Shown here piece by piece: positions 26,027 through 37,300 of a stretch of DNA of 64,000 nt. The position numbers and the translations under genes were made by a program. The stretch covers positions 1,406,556 to 1,470,555 of the forward strand of contig RPFO01000017.1 in NCBI GenBank assembly GCA_009746045.1, written 5' to 3'. This DNA is from Mesostigma viride (lineage: Eukaryota > Streptophyta > Mesostigmatophyceae > Mesostigmatales > Mesostigmataceae). Every line of letters starts with the position of its first letter. The stretch's first letter is position 1. Under the pieces are notes generated by a model, which did not search any database, had not been told where the DNA came from, and saw only the letters and a program-made list of their open reading frames with translations.

Positions 26027-26793
26027 CACACCCCGCCGCGCGGCCCTCGCCGGCTCCCTCACCATGCGAGGCCATGGCGAAAAATTGGGCGGTCTTTTTC
26101 TTAAGAGTAAGTACGTGCAATTTTTCGCCACATCCAACAACCCACGCCACCTCAGCGCCGGCCAGTGGGGGAAGGTGGCGAAAAATTGGGCGTTCTTTCT
26201 CTTAAGAGTAAGTACGTGCAATTTTTCGCCATCACTCTCACACCTTGACAAACACCTCCTATGACCCGCGCCAAGGGGTGGCAGGGTGGCGAAAAATTGG
26301 GCGTTCTTTCTCTTAAGAGTAAGTACGTGCAATTTTTCGCCATCACTCTCACACCTTGACAAACACCTCCTATGACCCGCGCCAAGGGGTGGCAGGGTGG
26401 CGAAAAATTGGGCGTTCTTTCTCTTAAGAGTAAGTACGTGCAATTTTTCGCCATCCTTGTCACACCTTAACAAACACCTCCTATGACCCGCGCCAAGGGG
26501 TGGCAGGGTGGCGAAAAATTGGGCGTTCTTTCTCTTAAGAGTAAGTACGTGCAATTTTTCGCCATCCTTGTCACACCTTAACAAACACCTCCTATGACCC
26601 GCGCCAAGGGGTGGCAGGGTGGCGAAAAATTGGGCGTTCTTTCTCTTAAGAGTAAGTACGTGCAATTTTTCGCCATCCTTGTCACACCCCAACACACCAT
26701 CACAACTGCCGGGGTGGTGACAGATGCCAGCATAAGGGTGGTGCACTTCTCCTAGTCGCGATGACGGAATGATGACGGAATGATGATGGAGTC
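26027..26793 (-). repeat. PLV right terminal inverted repeat
   Basis: Inverse of the left TIR, but 767 bp because it has one extra 111-bp unit (six hairpins against five). The outer end at 26793 reads GGAGTC. Near 26715-26738 it holds GGTGGTGACAGATGCCAGCA, also found in E2. Confidence 0.92.
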
Positions 26794-28760
26794 TAATTAA
26801 TTAATTAATTAAAATCATAGCTCCGTGGGGAGCATATGTAACACATAGCCCTGAGAAAGGGGCATCTATGGGTTTGTAATACAATCAGGGCGACAACCTG
26901 CAGGTGTAGGATGTACAACTATCACCTGCTCTGGGTGCACTAGGTGCACCTGCACCTCCATGATGGTTCATGCCTCCTAAACAAGCACAGGCACCCAGGG
27001 GGGGCTTGAGGAGAGGGCCTAGAAGGCCTACATGACATATGGGGTGGAAGGTATGTGGCTAGGCTATAGCTAGGGTACACATGGCCTCTCAGCAGGGAGT
27101 AACTCCCTGCATGGGCAAAGCATGACTCGACATTGCTACGGCTAGTGCAAGGGGTGTGGGCCCATCACGTAGGCATACATGGCCACGTCACTAAGCTTTC
27201 TAGTCTACACTACTGCTATATTCCCTAGGCTGGGGTGGCTGGGGTGGCTGGGGTTGCAGGGGTCGCCTGCCAGGGCTTGTGGGCGACGTAGATGTCCGCC
27301 CCCTTCCAGTAGACCGGCTTCTGCCCCGCCGTCTGCCGAAGCTGGAGGTAGGTCGGCCATAACTCCCGTCGCCGTTGTTGCTGCGTCAAGGTCAAGTCGT
27401 CGTCCAACGTGTAGGCGGTCCCCCCAAGCCGCTTGCGACACTTGAGGAACTCCATCTTATCCGCCATGGTGTCAAAGGTGAGGAGCAAGGGGGAGGGGCC
27501 GGCCTTACCCCGCGAGCGGGGAAGGCGGGTCACCCCCCGCGGCTTGCCCTTACCAGTGATAGCCATGGGGACAAGGATTTTGTTCTCAAACGCCAGGGCA
27601 AGGGTCTCGGAGGTCTCGTCCTGCAGCGGGTCGAAGTGCTTGACTATGACGTTAAGGCTGCGCTTGGCGAGCTCGGCCTCCTCGCGGAGGTCCAGCGTCT
27701 GCTGCTTAAGCTGGGCGGCGACGGCGGAGGTGGTGGAGGTGGCGTGTTGCTTAAGCATGTCCGCCCAGGTCGGGATGGGAGGAGCATCGCCGGCAGGGCC
27801 AGCAGGGGCTGGCCGAGCGGCGATGTCCTTCACCGCCTGAGCAGTGATGCCGGCGGTGTTCTGCAAGCATTCGATGGCTATGGCATTGTCCTGCAGGCGC
27901 TTGTCGATGGCGAGAAGCTGGGCCGTGAGGGCGTCGGTTGTGGTGGAGGTGGAGGCGAGGAGCTTGGAGGTGGCGGTGGTGGTGGAGGAGAGGATGGGAA
28001 GCTCGGCAGCCAACGTGCCGCCCATGGCCGCCACATCTGCGGCCAGGGGTGTCACGTGCTGCTCGATGGCGTTGTTGATGATGGAGCGAATTTCGGAGGT
28101 GGAGGGGGGGGCCCAGATGTCGGCGACAGAGCGCCCGAGGAGGCAGCAGAGGGCGAGGAGCTGAAGGCGGGGGCGGGAGTAGCTGGACAGATCCGACGGG
28201 GAATCCATGCGGGTAGGCATAATGATGCGGCCTTGGACGTAAAAGTGCTTGCCCAGGGCAAGAAGCGAGGTGCGCGACCCGAAGAACACGGCGTTCATAA
28301 ACTGGATGGGATTTGCGCGGCCTTGTGTCCACCATGTAGCTGATTTGACGTCAAAGTCTATTGCTTTCCAGTCCGGCTCGTCAGGGGGCGGATGCTCAGG
28401 GCGGCTACGTTTAGGCTCTGGCGATGCAGAGGGCGAGGCAAGTCCGTGAGGGGGCTGCATGGGCAACCACCAGACTGTGCACGACTAGTGTCACCATTGC
28501 CGTCCGGGCTTGAGGGCGAGTCTGCTGCCGGGGCTGCAGACGTATTTTCGTTGCCGAGCGCAGCCGCCAGGCTGCGTTGCGTCGAGGCGCGTTTATTCGC
28601 CATATAGTGCGTTATAGCTTTGGAAAATTATAGCAGCATGTGCGTCTAAGAAAGACGAAGCGATTGTGATATTCACAGCTGAATTCGGGGCTCAAACGTG
28701 AAAGTTATGAGCTCCGACAGCCATGGCTACCTCGTGGCCGGAATTTCGTGGCCACAGTAT
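26794..28760 (-). mobile_element. ORF1-only LINE copy C
   Basis: A TTAA-type tail at 26794-26811 touches the PLV end. A 3' UTR (26812-27220) follows, then a damaged ORF1 (27225-28603) and a 5' region near 28600-28760 matching copy A. No reverse-transcriptase frame lies between ORF1 and the tail. Confidence 0.6.
27225..28603 (-). pseudogene. LINE ORF1 protein, frameshifted near its N-terminus
   Basis: The N-terminal frame starts at 28603 (MANKRASTQRSLAAALGNEN, as in copy A) and is replaced near 28450 by a 413-aa frame with PSASPEPKRSRPEHPPPDEP. The rest matches the family: AELAKRSLNVIVKHFD, LLTFDTMADKMEFL and LDDDLTLTQQQRRRELW. The C-terminus has an imperfect PAT repeat. RNA-binding retrotransposition protein by family. 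Confidence 0.65.
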
Positions 28761-30035
28761 ATAGCCATGGCGATCTTAATCCCCCCCATCCCATGCCTAT
28801 ATGAATGGGACCCCCATGGATGCTGATGGGTGCAAACATTCCTACCGGTCTAATCTATCTACATTGGCTACATACTACATCTATCTAACAGCATTCTGAC
28901 TACAACGTCTATCTAGGCAGCCGCACGCTGCCCTAGGGGGAGCTATCTGGCGTGCCTCCCGCGGGATTGCACACGCGGGCGCTTCCCCACTGGGGCCGGG
29001 GGCTCGTTGTCCTCTATGACCTGGGCCCACTTGGCCTTGTCCATCATCTTCTTCCAAATCACGGAGAGGCCTAGGCCCCCCATGTCCTCTACTAGCTGTT
29101 CTTTGAAGGTGCGGGCCTTGCGGCGTCTAACATCACTGGGCCCAGCCCACGTCAGGAGGTGCCGGCCAGGCTGGGCTGGTCGCAGTCCTGCGGGGGGGCC
29201 ACGTGAGGTGTCTACCTGGTTGGTGCGAGCTAGGTGCCCTACTAGCTGCAGGCGGCGTTGCTTAATGGTGCTGGTGATATAGGGCATGCCCTGGTACAGG
29301 TCCTCATTGCGGACATGAGCAGCATATCCTACTCTGAAAATGGAACGCAGCACATGGCTGGTGACCGCGCCGTCCAGCTTGCGGGCCAGGTCGGCGGTGA
29401 GGGTCCACGTCTCGGCGCCATACGTGAGAACAGGAAGGACGAGGACCTTGAACAGGTCCTGTTTCTCGATCTTGCCCAGGGGCTTGCGCCACAGGGCCCG
29501 GTACTGGCGTAAAGCGTGCCAGGCGAGGGAGATGCGATGGTCCACATCAACCTCGCAGCTGGGGAGCAGGCTGCCCAGCAGCTTAACGCGGTCCCGATAC
29601 AGGACTCGAGAGCCGTCTAGGAGATAGAGGGGCGGCGGTGAGTTGGTGAGCCCAACCGCCAGGGCCTCTGTCTTCTTGCTGACCTCAAGCCCCACTGCAC
29701 GGGCCTCGAGAGCCAGGCAGTCAAGCCATGTCTGCACGTGCTCAGTGTCCTCGAAGAGGGTGGTGTCGTCTGCGTAAATGATGTCTGCTAGCCGAATCTC
29801 CGTGTCCGCACCGCCATGCCAGAATTTGTCAGCAACCTGCACTCCTGGTTCCCTGCCCACGATGCGGGCAAATCGCTTGCGCGCCTGAATCATTACGTAT
29901 TCGACAACAATAATGAACAGGTAGGGCGACAGCACGCAGCCCTGCCACACACCCTTCTGTAAAGGGCATGGGGGCGTGGTCCCGTAAGAAGTGCGCACCG
30001 AAGTGGTGGACCCTTCATACAGGTTGGGTCCCATT
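28761..30035 (-). mobile_element. 5'-truncated LINE with reverse transcriptase
   Basis: Carries the C-terminal half of a LINE ORF2 and its 3' UTR (28761-28942), which matches the truncated piece at 4390-4500. The 5' junction is near 30035, where sequence switches to an ORF1-type 3' UTR. Confidence 0.65.
28943..30033 (-). pseudogene. non-LTR reverse transcriptase, C-terminal fragment
   Basis: About 360 residues of a LINE ORF2. KGVWQGCVLSPYLFIIVVEY is the usual RT motif before the active site, and the catalytic YADD is in ADIIYADDTTLFED. After it come LGSLLPSCEVDVDHRISLAW and LTYGAETWTL, normal for the RT thumb and downstream region. The endonuclease and first RT motifs are missing, consistent with 5' truncation. 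It could have been the autonomous partner that moves the ORF1-only copies; this is inference from shared tails. Confidence 0.75.
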
Positions 30036-31225
30036 ATAGGCAGGGCGTGGCTAAATTCTGAAGGCATCATCCATGGGGGCCATTATGGGCGCACATGCGC
30101 GTGGGCCACATGCTAGGCTAAGCCTGACTAATCTACACTACTGGTATATATTCCCTAGTCTGAGGTGGCAGGGGGGGCCTGCCAGGGCTTGTGGTCAACG
30201 TGGATGACCGCCCCCCTCCAGTATACCGGCTTCCCCATTGCGCTCTGCCGGAGCTGAAGGTAGGTCGGCCATAGCTCGCGTCGCCGCTGTTGCTGGGCCA
30301 GGGTCAAGTCGTCGTCCAGCGTGAAGCGAGTCTCCGAGAGCTTCTTGCGGCATTTAAGGAACGACAGCTTGTCCGCCATGTATACTTAATTAAAGGTGAG
30401 GAGCACGGGTGCCGGGCCAGCCTTCCACCGCGCGCGGGGGAGGCGGACAGCCGACATGTCCAGCTCACCAGTGAGTAGCATGGGGGCAAAAATGTCGCGC
30501 TTAAATGCCTCAAGAAGGCTCGTGGAGGTCTCACCTGCCTGCTGGTCGAAGTGCTTGACGATGACATTGTGGCTGCGCCGGGCGATGTCGGCTTCCTCGC
30601 GAAGGTCGAGGGCTTGTTGCTTGAGTTGTGCCGTGATGGTGGAGGTGGTGGAGGTGGTGAGCTGCTTAAGCAAGTCCGCCCAGGTGGAGGGAGCATCGCC
30701 GGCCGGGCCAGCAGGCGCCGGCTGGGCGGCGATGTCCTTCACCGCCTGGGCGGTGAGGCCGGCGGTGTCATGCAAGCTCTCAAGGGCGTTGGCGGTGGCT
30801 TGAAGGCGTTGGTCGAGGTCGAGGAGCTGGGCTTTGATGTCGGCAGTGGAGGCGGAAATGGCAGTGGAGGTGGCGGTGGAAATGTGAGGAAGTTCAGCCG
30901 CCAGCGGGCCACCCATTGCTGCGACGTCAGCAGCAAGGCCGGGGGGTCACGTGCTGCTGGAAGGCTTCCATGAGGATGGAACGGAGGGTGGGGGCGGAGA
31001 TGGATGGAGCCCAGATCTCGCCGTCAGAGCGCTGGAGAAGGGAGTTGAGGATGGTATGCTGGAGGACGGGGCGGGGGTAGCCGAAAACCATGCTGACGTT
31101 GTGCCAGCGACGGCCGTCGGGGACGAGGAGGCGTCCGGTGGCGTGGAGATGGATGCACAGGTCGTAAAGCGAGGCGTAGTCCCCGTAGAAGATGCAGTCC
31201 AGAGCATCGGTCGGAGACATGTTGG
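30036..31225 (-). mobile_element. ORF1-type LINE copy D, 3' part (split by the LTR element)
   Basis: ORF1-family 3' UTR (30036-30154) and most of ORF1. The remaining N-terminal coding part is at 39569-39700, on the other side of the LTR retrotransposon. Confidence 0.6.
30155..31225 (-). pseudogene. LINE ORF1 protein copy D, broken
   Basis: Three frames (30155-30379, 30386-30916 and 30927-31225) cover the family in order: MSPTDALDCIFYGDYASLYD, then QAVKDIAAQPAPAGPAGDAP, and finally LDDDLTLAQQQRRRELW. Frameshifts lie near 30380 (by a short TATACTTAATTAA interruption) and near 30920. The copia-type element cuts the N-terminal part at 31225. Confidence 0.6.
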
Positions 31226-31879
31226 AGTTAGCATATTGGGGCACCAATGTGCTAGATGGATGCAGGTTGAGGAGACCTTTCCAACGCCGTGTCAACCGCC
31301 TAGAACAGACAAGGGACTAGAAAGTTATCAAGTCCCGAAGTACTGCCGACCGGTGGGCGAGGGCGGGGCACGCTCAGGGCATAGTGGACAGGACACGTGG
31401 CAGGCCGTGCCTGCACAGGCTTAGCCTGTACACTCACGTGACTGGGACACAGTGTACTGAGGGCTCAACGGTACTGTGGCTAGTAGAAGCAAGTAACCAG
31501 CCAGCAGGTCTGCAAGGATGTAAGTCCTTGCAGGACTGTGGCAGGTCCTGTGCTGTCCTAGACACAGGATAGCCAGAGATTCCTGTATGCTGCCTGCAAC
31601 AAGGATGCAGGGCAGCGATACGAGGCTCTGGCAATGTAGCGTTGCCCAGCGTTGCTCATGACCGAGGAACAAGGATGGAACGAGGTTGCATATAGCTCGA
31701 GGCTCAACGAGGCAACGAGCGTCTTCACACACGAACCTTGGTCGTCACGACGAGTGGCGAGCCTATCGAGGGTCGTAGGCCTGGTGTGAGGATAAAGGTT
31801 GCTAGCCAGCAGCCTAGGGTCATTCCAGCCGGCAAGGACCAGGAGCTCACATGCTCTGCTGACGAGTTGCTGCGCAAAT
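31226..31879 (+). repeat. 5' LTR
   Basis: 654 bp, matching 38917-39568 except for a few differences (for example near 31430 and 31610). Confidence 0.8.
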
Positions 31880-31904
31880 CGTACTATTGCTTCCAAGCGC
31901 TTTC

Positions 31905-33041
31905 ATGTCTGGTTCATCGTCAAGCAGCCACGGTGCTGGTGAGGCGAACGAGCAGAGAGACGCGCAAGCGTTTTTCCCCTACCGTAACCAAGCAAACGCT
32001 CCAACATTCGTGCAAGCGGCCTACGTAGCGAGGCACTTGGCAGAAGAGGGGTGGGTGGCGGTGAGTGGGGGAGGCAGCAGGCCAGCGGCGGCGGACCCGA
32101 TTATACAACGGGCTCGCGTCGTGATTTCTCCAGGTGAGACGGGGCGAGTGGCGGTGGAAGAGTTGGTGCGTATTCGGGACGCGCTAGCTGAAACTGCTAA
32201 TCGTGTGGAGGTCGCTTATCAGGGCGCCCATATCACGCTAGCCGGTCTCGACCTAGCCAGGGAGGCGCTTAGCCAGATTGTGGCAACAGCGCTCGGCAGC
32301 ACCCGACTGTTTAACCACTGGGTGGCTACAGCAGTGCTAGGAGAGGGGGTACCAGACGCCGACATCATCCGGAACGCGCGTGCTCGGGAGGCGGTGAATC
32401 CTTGGAGCACGGCGGAGGTATTTGCCCAAACCATTGAGAATCTTGTTGCTGTCCTTTTGCAAGAGTCGAGAGGGTACGCAGACAGGTTCTATATTACTAC
32501 GCAGCCTTTCGGAGTGTACTCCAGGCTTGATACACCGAGGCCGGAAAACACCACTGCGTGGGGTCCGGAGGTGGAGATTGTCACGGGGGTCGAGAAGACG
32601 CCTGAAGACGTCCATTTTGAGTGGACTGACAAGCCAGAGGGCTCCGTCAAGCGCTCAGCCCAGCAGATAAACGAGGGCGACGGCACTACCGAGACCTACG
32701 AGGCAAGGCAGAGAGCTGATCTGCATATCCCTCGTGAGGTGACTCACGAGTACGATCGTTACGGCCGAGGCGAGCAGAACGAGCTTGTCGGCGGCGGTAA
32801 GCGGTGGGTACGCGATCTTGCTTGGCATCGCAACCCAGGTGAGACACAACATCCAGTCGAACGCAAGGCAGACGGGCGACCTGTGACCTGCGTGCTGGGA
32901 GAGTTCAACCCAGACCTCCAGATTGTCGCAGAGGCAGCAGCAGCCATACCGGTTGCTGAGGGTGTTGAGCAGCGTCAAGACCGTGAGGAGGGGCAGGCGA
33001 GTGCAAGCCACGAGGCGGCCTCGTCTGGAGTAAGTGCGTGA
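31905..33041 (+). CDS. extra open frame upstream of gag, 378 aa
   Basis: The ATG at 31905 gives MSGSSSSSHGAGEANEQRDA. The frame is long, intact and non-repetitive: mostly helical in the first half (VEELVRIRDALAETANRVEV), then charged (REVTHEYDRYGRGEQNELVG). It has no zinc knuckle, protease or RT motif and matches no family I recognise. It lies between the 5' LTR and gag, so it may be an added capsid-like or accessory protein of this retrotransposon, or a captured gene. Confidence 0.55.
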   Translation: MSGSSSSSHGAGEANEQRDAQAFFPYRNQANAPTFVQAAYVARHLAEEGWVAVSGGGSRPAAADPIIQRARVVISPGETGRVAVEELVRIRDALAETANRVEVAYQGAHITLAGLDLAREALSQIVATALGSTRLFNHWVATAVLGEGVPDADIIRNARAREAVNPWSTAEVFAQTIENLVAVLLQESRGYADRFYITTQPFGVYSRLDTPRPENTTAWGPEVEIVTGVEKTPEDVHFEWTDKPEGSVKRSAQQINEGDGTTETYEARQRADLHIPREVTHEYDRYGRGEQNELVGGGKRWVRDLAWHRNPGETQHPVERKADGRPVTCVLGEFNPDLQIVAEAAAAIPVAEGVEQRQDREEGQASASHEAASSGVSA

Positions 33042-33095
33042 GCCTGAGTGGGTTCCAGCAACCGTATCTGCGTGTGTTGTCTGTGGTATTTTATA

Positions 33096-34387
33096 ATGCT
33101 TCGTAACACGCGCGGGAGCGGCAGCGGGAGCGGGGCGGGAGCGGGGGATGGCGGTGGTGAGGCAAGGGCAGACACAGGAGGCCCCGCCAACGTCGTGCCA
33201 GAGGGACAGGCGATCCCAACGGCAGAGGGCGTCAATGGCAGGAGGGCATCCAACCGGAAGAGGAAAGAGGTGGCACAAGGGGAGGAGCGTGCAGGGTGGC
33301 CAACCGACGGCGTGGTGCTGACGGGGGAGGGCCAGAATGATGCTGAACGACAAGCACCTGGTAAGAGACCATGTGTGCCTGCGTCTGGTGTTCCTGCAGC
33401 TAGTGTTCCTGCGCCATTAGCACCTGTAGGAGCTGCTGTCATTGGCAGTGACCCTCGTGCTTTGCCTGGGACTAGACCTCATATGAGTGCTGTGGCTGTG
33501 ATGAATGGCCAGAAGCCTCTCAAGCCTCCTGTGGGACTCCTGTGGGAGTTGTGCAGGTATTCCACACATCCACGACTAATAGGGATTCCAGTGAGCGTGT
33601 GAGGGACAAGGCTAGGCAAGCTGTCAAGGACAAGCTGACTTGGTCTCAGTTCCTAGAGGGCCTACGTCAGGAGTTCTCTGATAAGGTACTCAACCTCACT
33701 AATCACTATAAGCTCAGCTATGATACCTTTGAGATCAAGGGCACAATAGCTGAGGAGCTGCAGCGGCTCACACGCATCAGGGAGAAGGGGGCCAAGCATG
33801 GCTTCAATCTGACTGACAGAGCAGTGGCAGATTACTTCCTGGATCGCATGGGGCTGAGTGTGGATGGGAGAAATGCAGCTAGGATGTTTGCTGATCAGAC
33901 AGATGGGACGTGGCCAGCCTTGCAAAAGGTTATTTTCAATATCCGTCCATCTGACAATGCTGCTTGCAAGGCAATCCAGGTGACTGGTGCCCCTTCAGCC
34001 TCCGCTCATCAGGTCCATGGTGACGCCCCTGGGCAGGGTGCTCAGGGAGAAACCAGACCTAGTAGGCGTCAGAGGGCTAACAGGCGCAGGCAGAATGGTA
34101 ACCAGGGTGGCAAGGGCCAGCAGCAGGGATCCAAAGGCAAGGGTCAGCAGCAGGCTGGTGGTCACCAGGGTGGTCAGCAGAACAAGGGTGGCCAAGGGCA
34201 AGGCAAGAGCCAGGGCCAGGGCACCCAGGCCAGTCAGAGCAGCCAGAACCAGGGTGGCCTGAAGAAGGCTGCTGCTGGGAAGGATGACAAATGCTTTGGA
34301 TGTGGCAGGACGGGTCATTGGCGACGTGACTGCCCAGACCAGGCCAAGTCTGCTGGAGCAGGCTCTGGCCAGGTGGGTAAGCCATGA
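33096..34387 (+). pseudogene. gag: copia-type Gag with CCHC zinc knuckle, one frameshift
   Basis: The N-terminal frame (33096-33602, from MLRNTRGSGSGSGAG) and the second frame (33542-34387) join near 33545. The core has KLTWSQFLEGLRQEFSDKVL and helical capsid-type sequence, followed by a Gln/Gly/Lys-rich region and the zinc knuckle CFGCGRTGHWRRDC (C-x2-C-x4-H-x4-C). Gag forms the virus-like particle and binds the RNA. Confidence 0.75.
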
Positions 34388-34393
34388 CTTGAG

Positions 34394-37300
34394 ATGTTGT
34401 CCCCTGTAAATAGTCAATCACCCCTAGTGGGACGAACAGTTGTACATAGTAATGGGGGTGTCCCTCTTGTGCAGCAGCAAGGGGTTGGGAATGATGAGGT
34501 GCTTCCACTCAATGATTGCAATAACGCTGCTGCAGCAGTGGAATTCCCTGTGCCTGTGGCAGGTGCAGGGTCTCCAGTTGTTGGGGTTGACTCTGGGAGT
34601 CAAGCCGCCAGACTGGAAGGACCTGCAGCTTCTGTGGGAACCGGGGCTGGCTCTGGGAGCCGAGCTACCTTGGAGGAGGTCCCTGGAGCAAGAGAACAGC
34701 AGGTGGGTCGTGCTATCCCAAGCACACAGTCTTTGTCACGTTCCTCTCTGTGCAGCCAGGCTGACAGGGGGTTGAGCTATGCTCAGGCTGGAAACACTCT
34801 ACACCATATCTTTGGCCACTCTAAGCAGGCAGAGATGTTTGCTTGGAAGATTGGCAAGGAGCCTTTGCTAGAGGCCTGCAGTGCAGCTGCTCAGAATTGT
34901 GTCTGTCAGGAGAATGCTGTTCGCCTCCCACAGTCCCATGCCAGAGAACCTGCTAGAGAGCGGGGGGATATCCAGGTGGACATCCAACACATCAGGGGCA
35001 TGTATCTGTTGGTGGGGGTGGATAGGTTTAGCAGATATAGGTTGCTGACCATTCTTCCTGGAATGCAGGAGCATCAGCTGTTGATGGGTCTCCAGTCTTT
35101 GTTGCCAGGCTTTGGGGTGTACACCAAGGTGCAAGCTGACTTGCAGTTTGACTGCTTGATCAAGCTGGCTGACCAGCTTCCTTGTAAGTTGGTAGTGGTC
35201 CCTAGGGAATCCCATGGGCAGCAGGGAGCTGTAGAGAGATCTATACGTGAAGTAAAAACAGTGGTGCTAGCAGCTAGGAGTGTGCCTGTTGTGGCATCAG
35301 CTCTAGAGAAAGCAGCTTGGTGTAAGGGGATTGAGGAGCAGCTTAACCACAGGGTAACCTATTACTATGATGGTGTGGCAGTCTCTCCCCTGGCATTGCA
35401 GTTTGGTATGCTATCACAGGACGTGGTGGCAGCCTGCCTGAAGAAGGCAGACAGGGTGTTTTCCAGATTGAGGCGTAAGGACAAGGGTTGGAAAATGCTG
35501 AGGCCCCAGGTGGGACTGAGGGTCAGGATGTGGAAGGAACCGTCATTACCAGGCAAGCGTGGCAAGTGGCAAGATGGGCAGGTAACCCATGTTGAGAAGC
35601 TAACCATTCTTGTCTGGTGGCTTTGGAGAGTAATCCCAAGCACGTGTACAGGCTATCCTGGGCTCACGTCAAGGAGAGAAGGCCAACTGCAATCTGGCCT
35701 GAAGACGGCCCTGATCCTCCCTTGGAGGGAGATGAGCAGGATGAGAGCCAGGCAGCAGATGCTAACCCACCATGCTTGGATTATGGTCTGTCCTGGATGG
35801 ATGAGGGTGAGCAGGAGTCTGCTGAGACGTCTGTCACAAGGCCAGAGGTGGCCAGGGCTGCACCACAGTCCAGGGGGCTGCTTATGGCGGACATCATTCG
35901 AGCTCTGCAGAACAGCAAGCGTGATCCCAAGGTATCTAAGCTCACGGGATGGGGGTCATGTGGGGCACCAGCACTAGAAGTGGATACCAACTCACAGGTG
36001 TCCATTCTAAGGGTAGAGGATGCTGCAGGCTTGCAGTGGTCATCCCCTAGCTGCCTAGCTGTGTCTGATTTCTCTGGGAATGTGTCCATGAAGATCTTGG
36101 GAGAAGTGAGTGTGCCTATCCTGGGGGTGCCCACCACGTTCAGTGTGGTTGAAGGGTATCAGGGGCCTGCCATTCTAGGTCAGAACTTCTTGTGCTTACC
36201 AGGGGTGAGGATATCCTCTGAGGAGCTAGCATTAGAAGGGCAGGGCCGCCTTCCCTTGCAGAGATATCGCTACTCCCAGGGTCTTAGTGTGGCTGTAAGG
36301 GCTGTGAGGGGTCTAGAGGCAGAGGGTCCTGATACAAAGGAGCCCATTGCTGGGGACCTGCTGATCCTCCCTACTACGTTTGACCCACGTGAGTTGGGTG
36401 TGCAGAGGTACCAGATCCCAGGAACGAGTCCTGTACCTTGGCGCAAGCTAGTGGAGATGATGCAAAGCCCCAAGATGGCTAAGGCATGGACTCTTGGCTT
36501 TGTTGCTTCTGGGCATGAGTGGATAGTTGCCAACTGTGCAGAGCCTGTGGATGTCCTCCCTGAGGATCACCAGCTGCTCAGGTTGATGTTTGTCCTCAAG
36601 CTCAAGGAGGTAGATGGCGTGCAGGTGCCACATGTTAGACCAGTTGTGACTGAGTACCATGGCACTGGACAGTTAGCAGATGAGGAGCTTTACACACCAG
36701 GGATGCTGCATGATACATGGAGGATTTTGTTGTGCATTTATTTGTCTTTTCTGCAGAAGGGGATACCCTATAGCTCTGTGTTGGTAGATTTCAAGAGGGC
36801 TTTTCTTAAGGGTGATCAGCAGGAAGCACAGGATACTTGGCGCACAATACCCCCTTTCTTTGTTAAGGTGCCTGCAGTGTGGAGGGCAGAGCTGAAGACG
36901 AGGTATTTGAGGATTCTCAAAGGCGTGGAAGGCCTTAGATCGAGTCCCATCATCTGGAGGAAGAGCTTGGAGAAGTACCTCAGGTCTGTCTGTGGTCTCT
37001 CAGTCTCTCCAGTTGATCCTTGTCTGTTTCAGGGTAGCTATGAGGGGCTGCCAGCGTTTGCCTCCCTGCATGGTGATGATCTGCATCTCCTGGGCCATCC
37101 CACTTGGCAAGAGTTGACTCTGGCCAGGATCCAGAAACGGTTTGAACTGGGTAAGATCCAGTACATGGTTGAGAATGAGCCCATGGTGTTTTGTGGAATG
37201 CAGGCGACCTTGGTCCATCAGCAGGGTACATGGTCCATCCAGCTGGAGGGTGGTAAGGATTATCCTCAGCAGATCATAGATGCCTTGCAGGAGCCCATCA

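Larger units (their letters stand above)
4821..26793. mobile_element. integrated Polinton-like virus (PLV)
   Basis: The element is bounded by terminal inverted repeats (4821-5476 and 26027-26793) and flanked on both sides by TAATTA (4815-4820 and 26794-26799), consistent with the 5-6-bp duplication usual for Polintons and PLVs. The flanks are TTAA microsatellites, so the duplication is weak evidence on its own. Inside are a double jelly-roll major capsid protein, a packaging ATPase, a tyrosine recombinase and a primase-helicase, the usual PLV module set. Genes are in two divergent blocks meeting at 16054-16078. Removing a LINE (about 2.06 kb with one target copy) and a palindromic insertion (about 0.92 kb) gives about 19 kb, a normal PLV length. 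Confidence 0.9.

Noticed and set aside
25746-26746. Long open frames on both strands through the right TIR
   Set aside because: Same repeat effect as the left TIR; they run from the helicase gene or spacer into the hairpin array.
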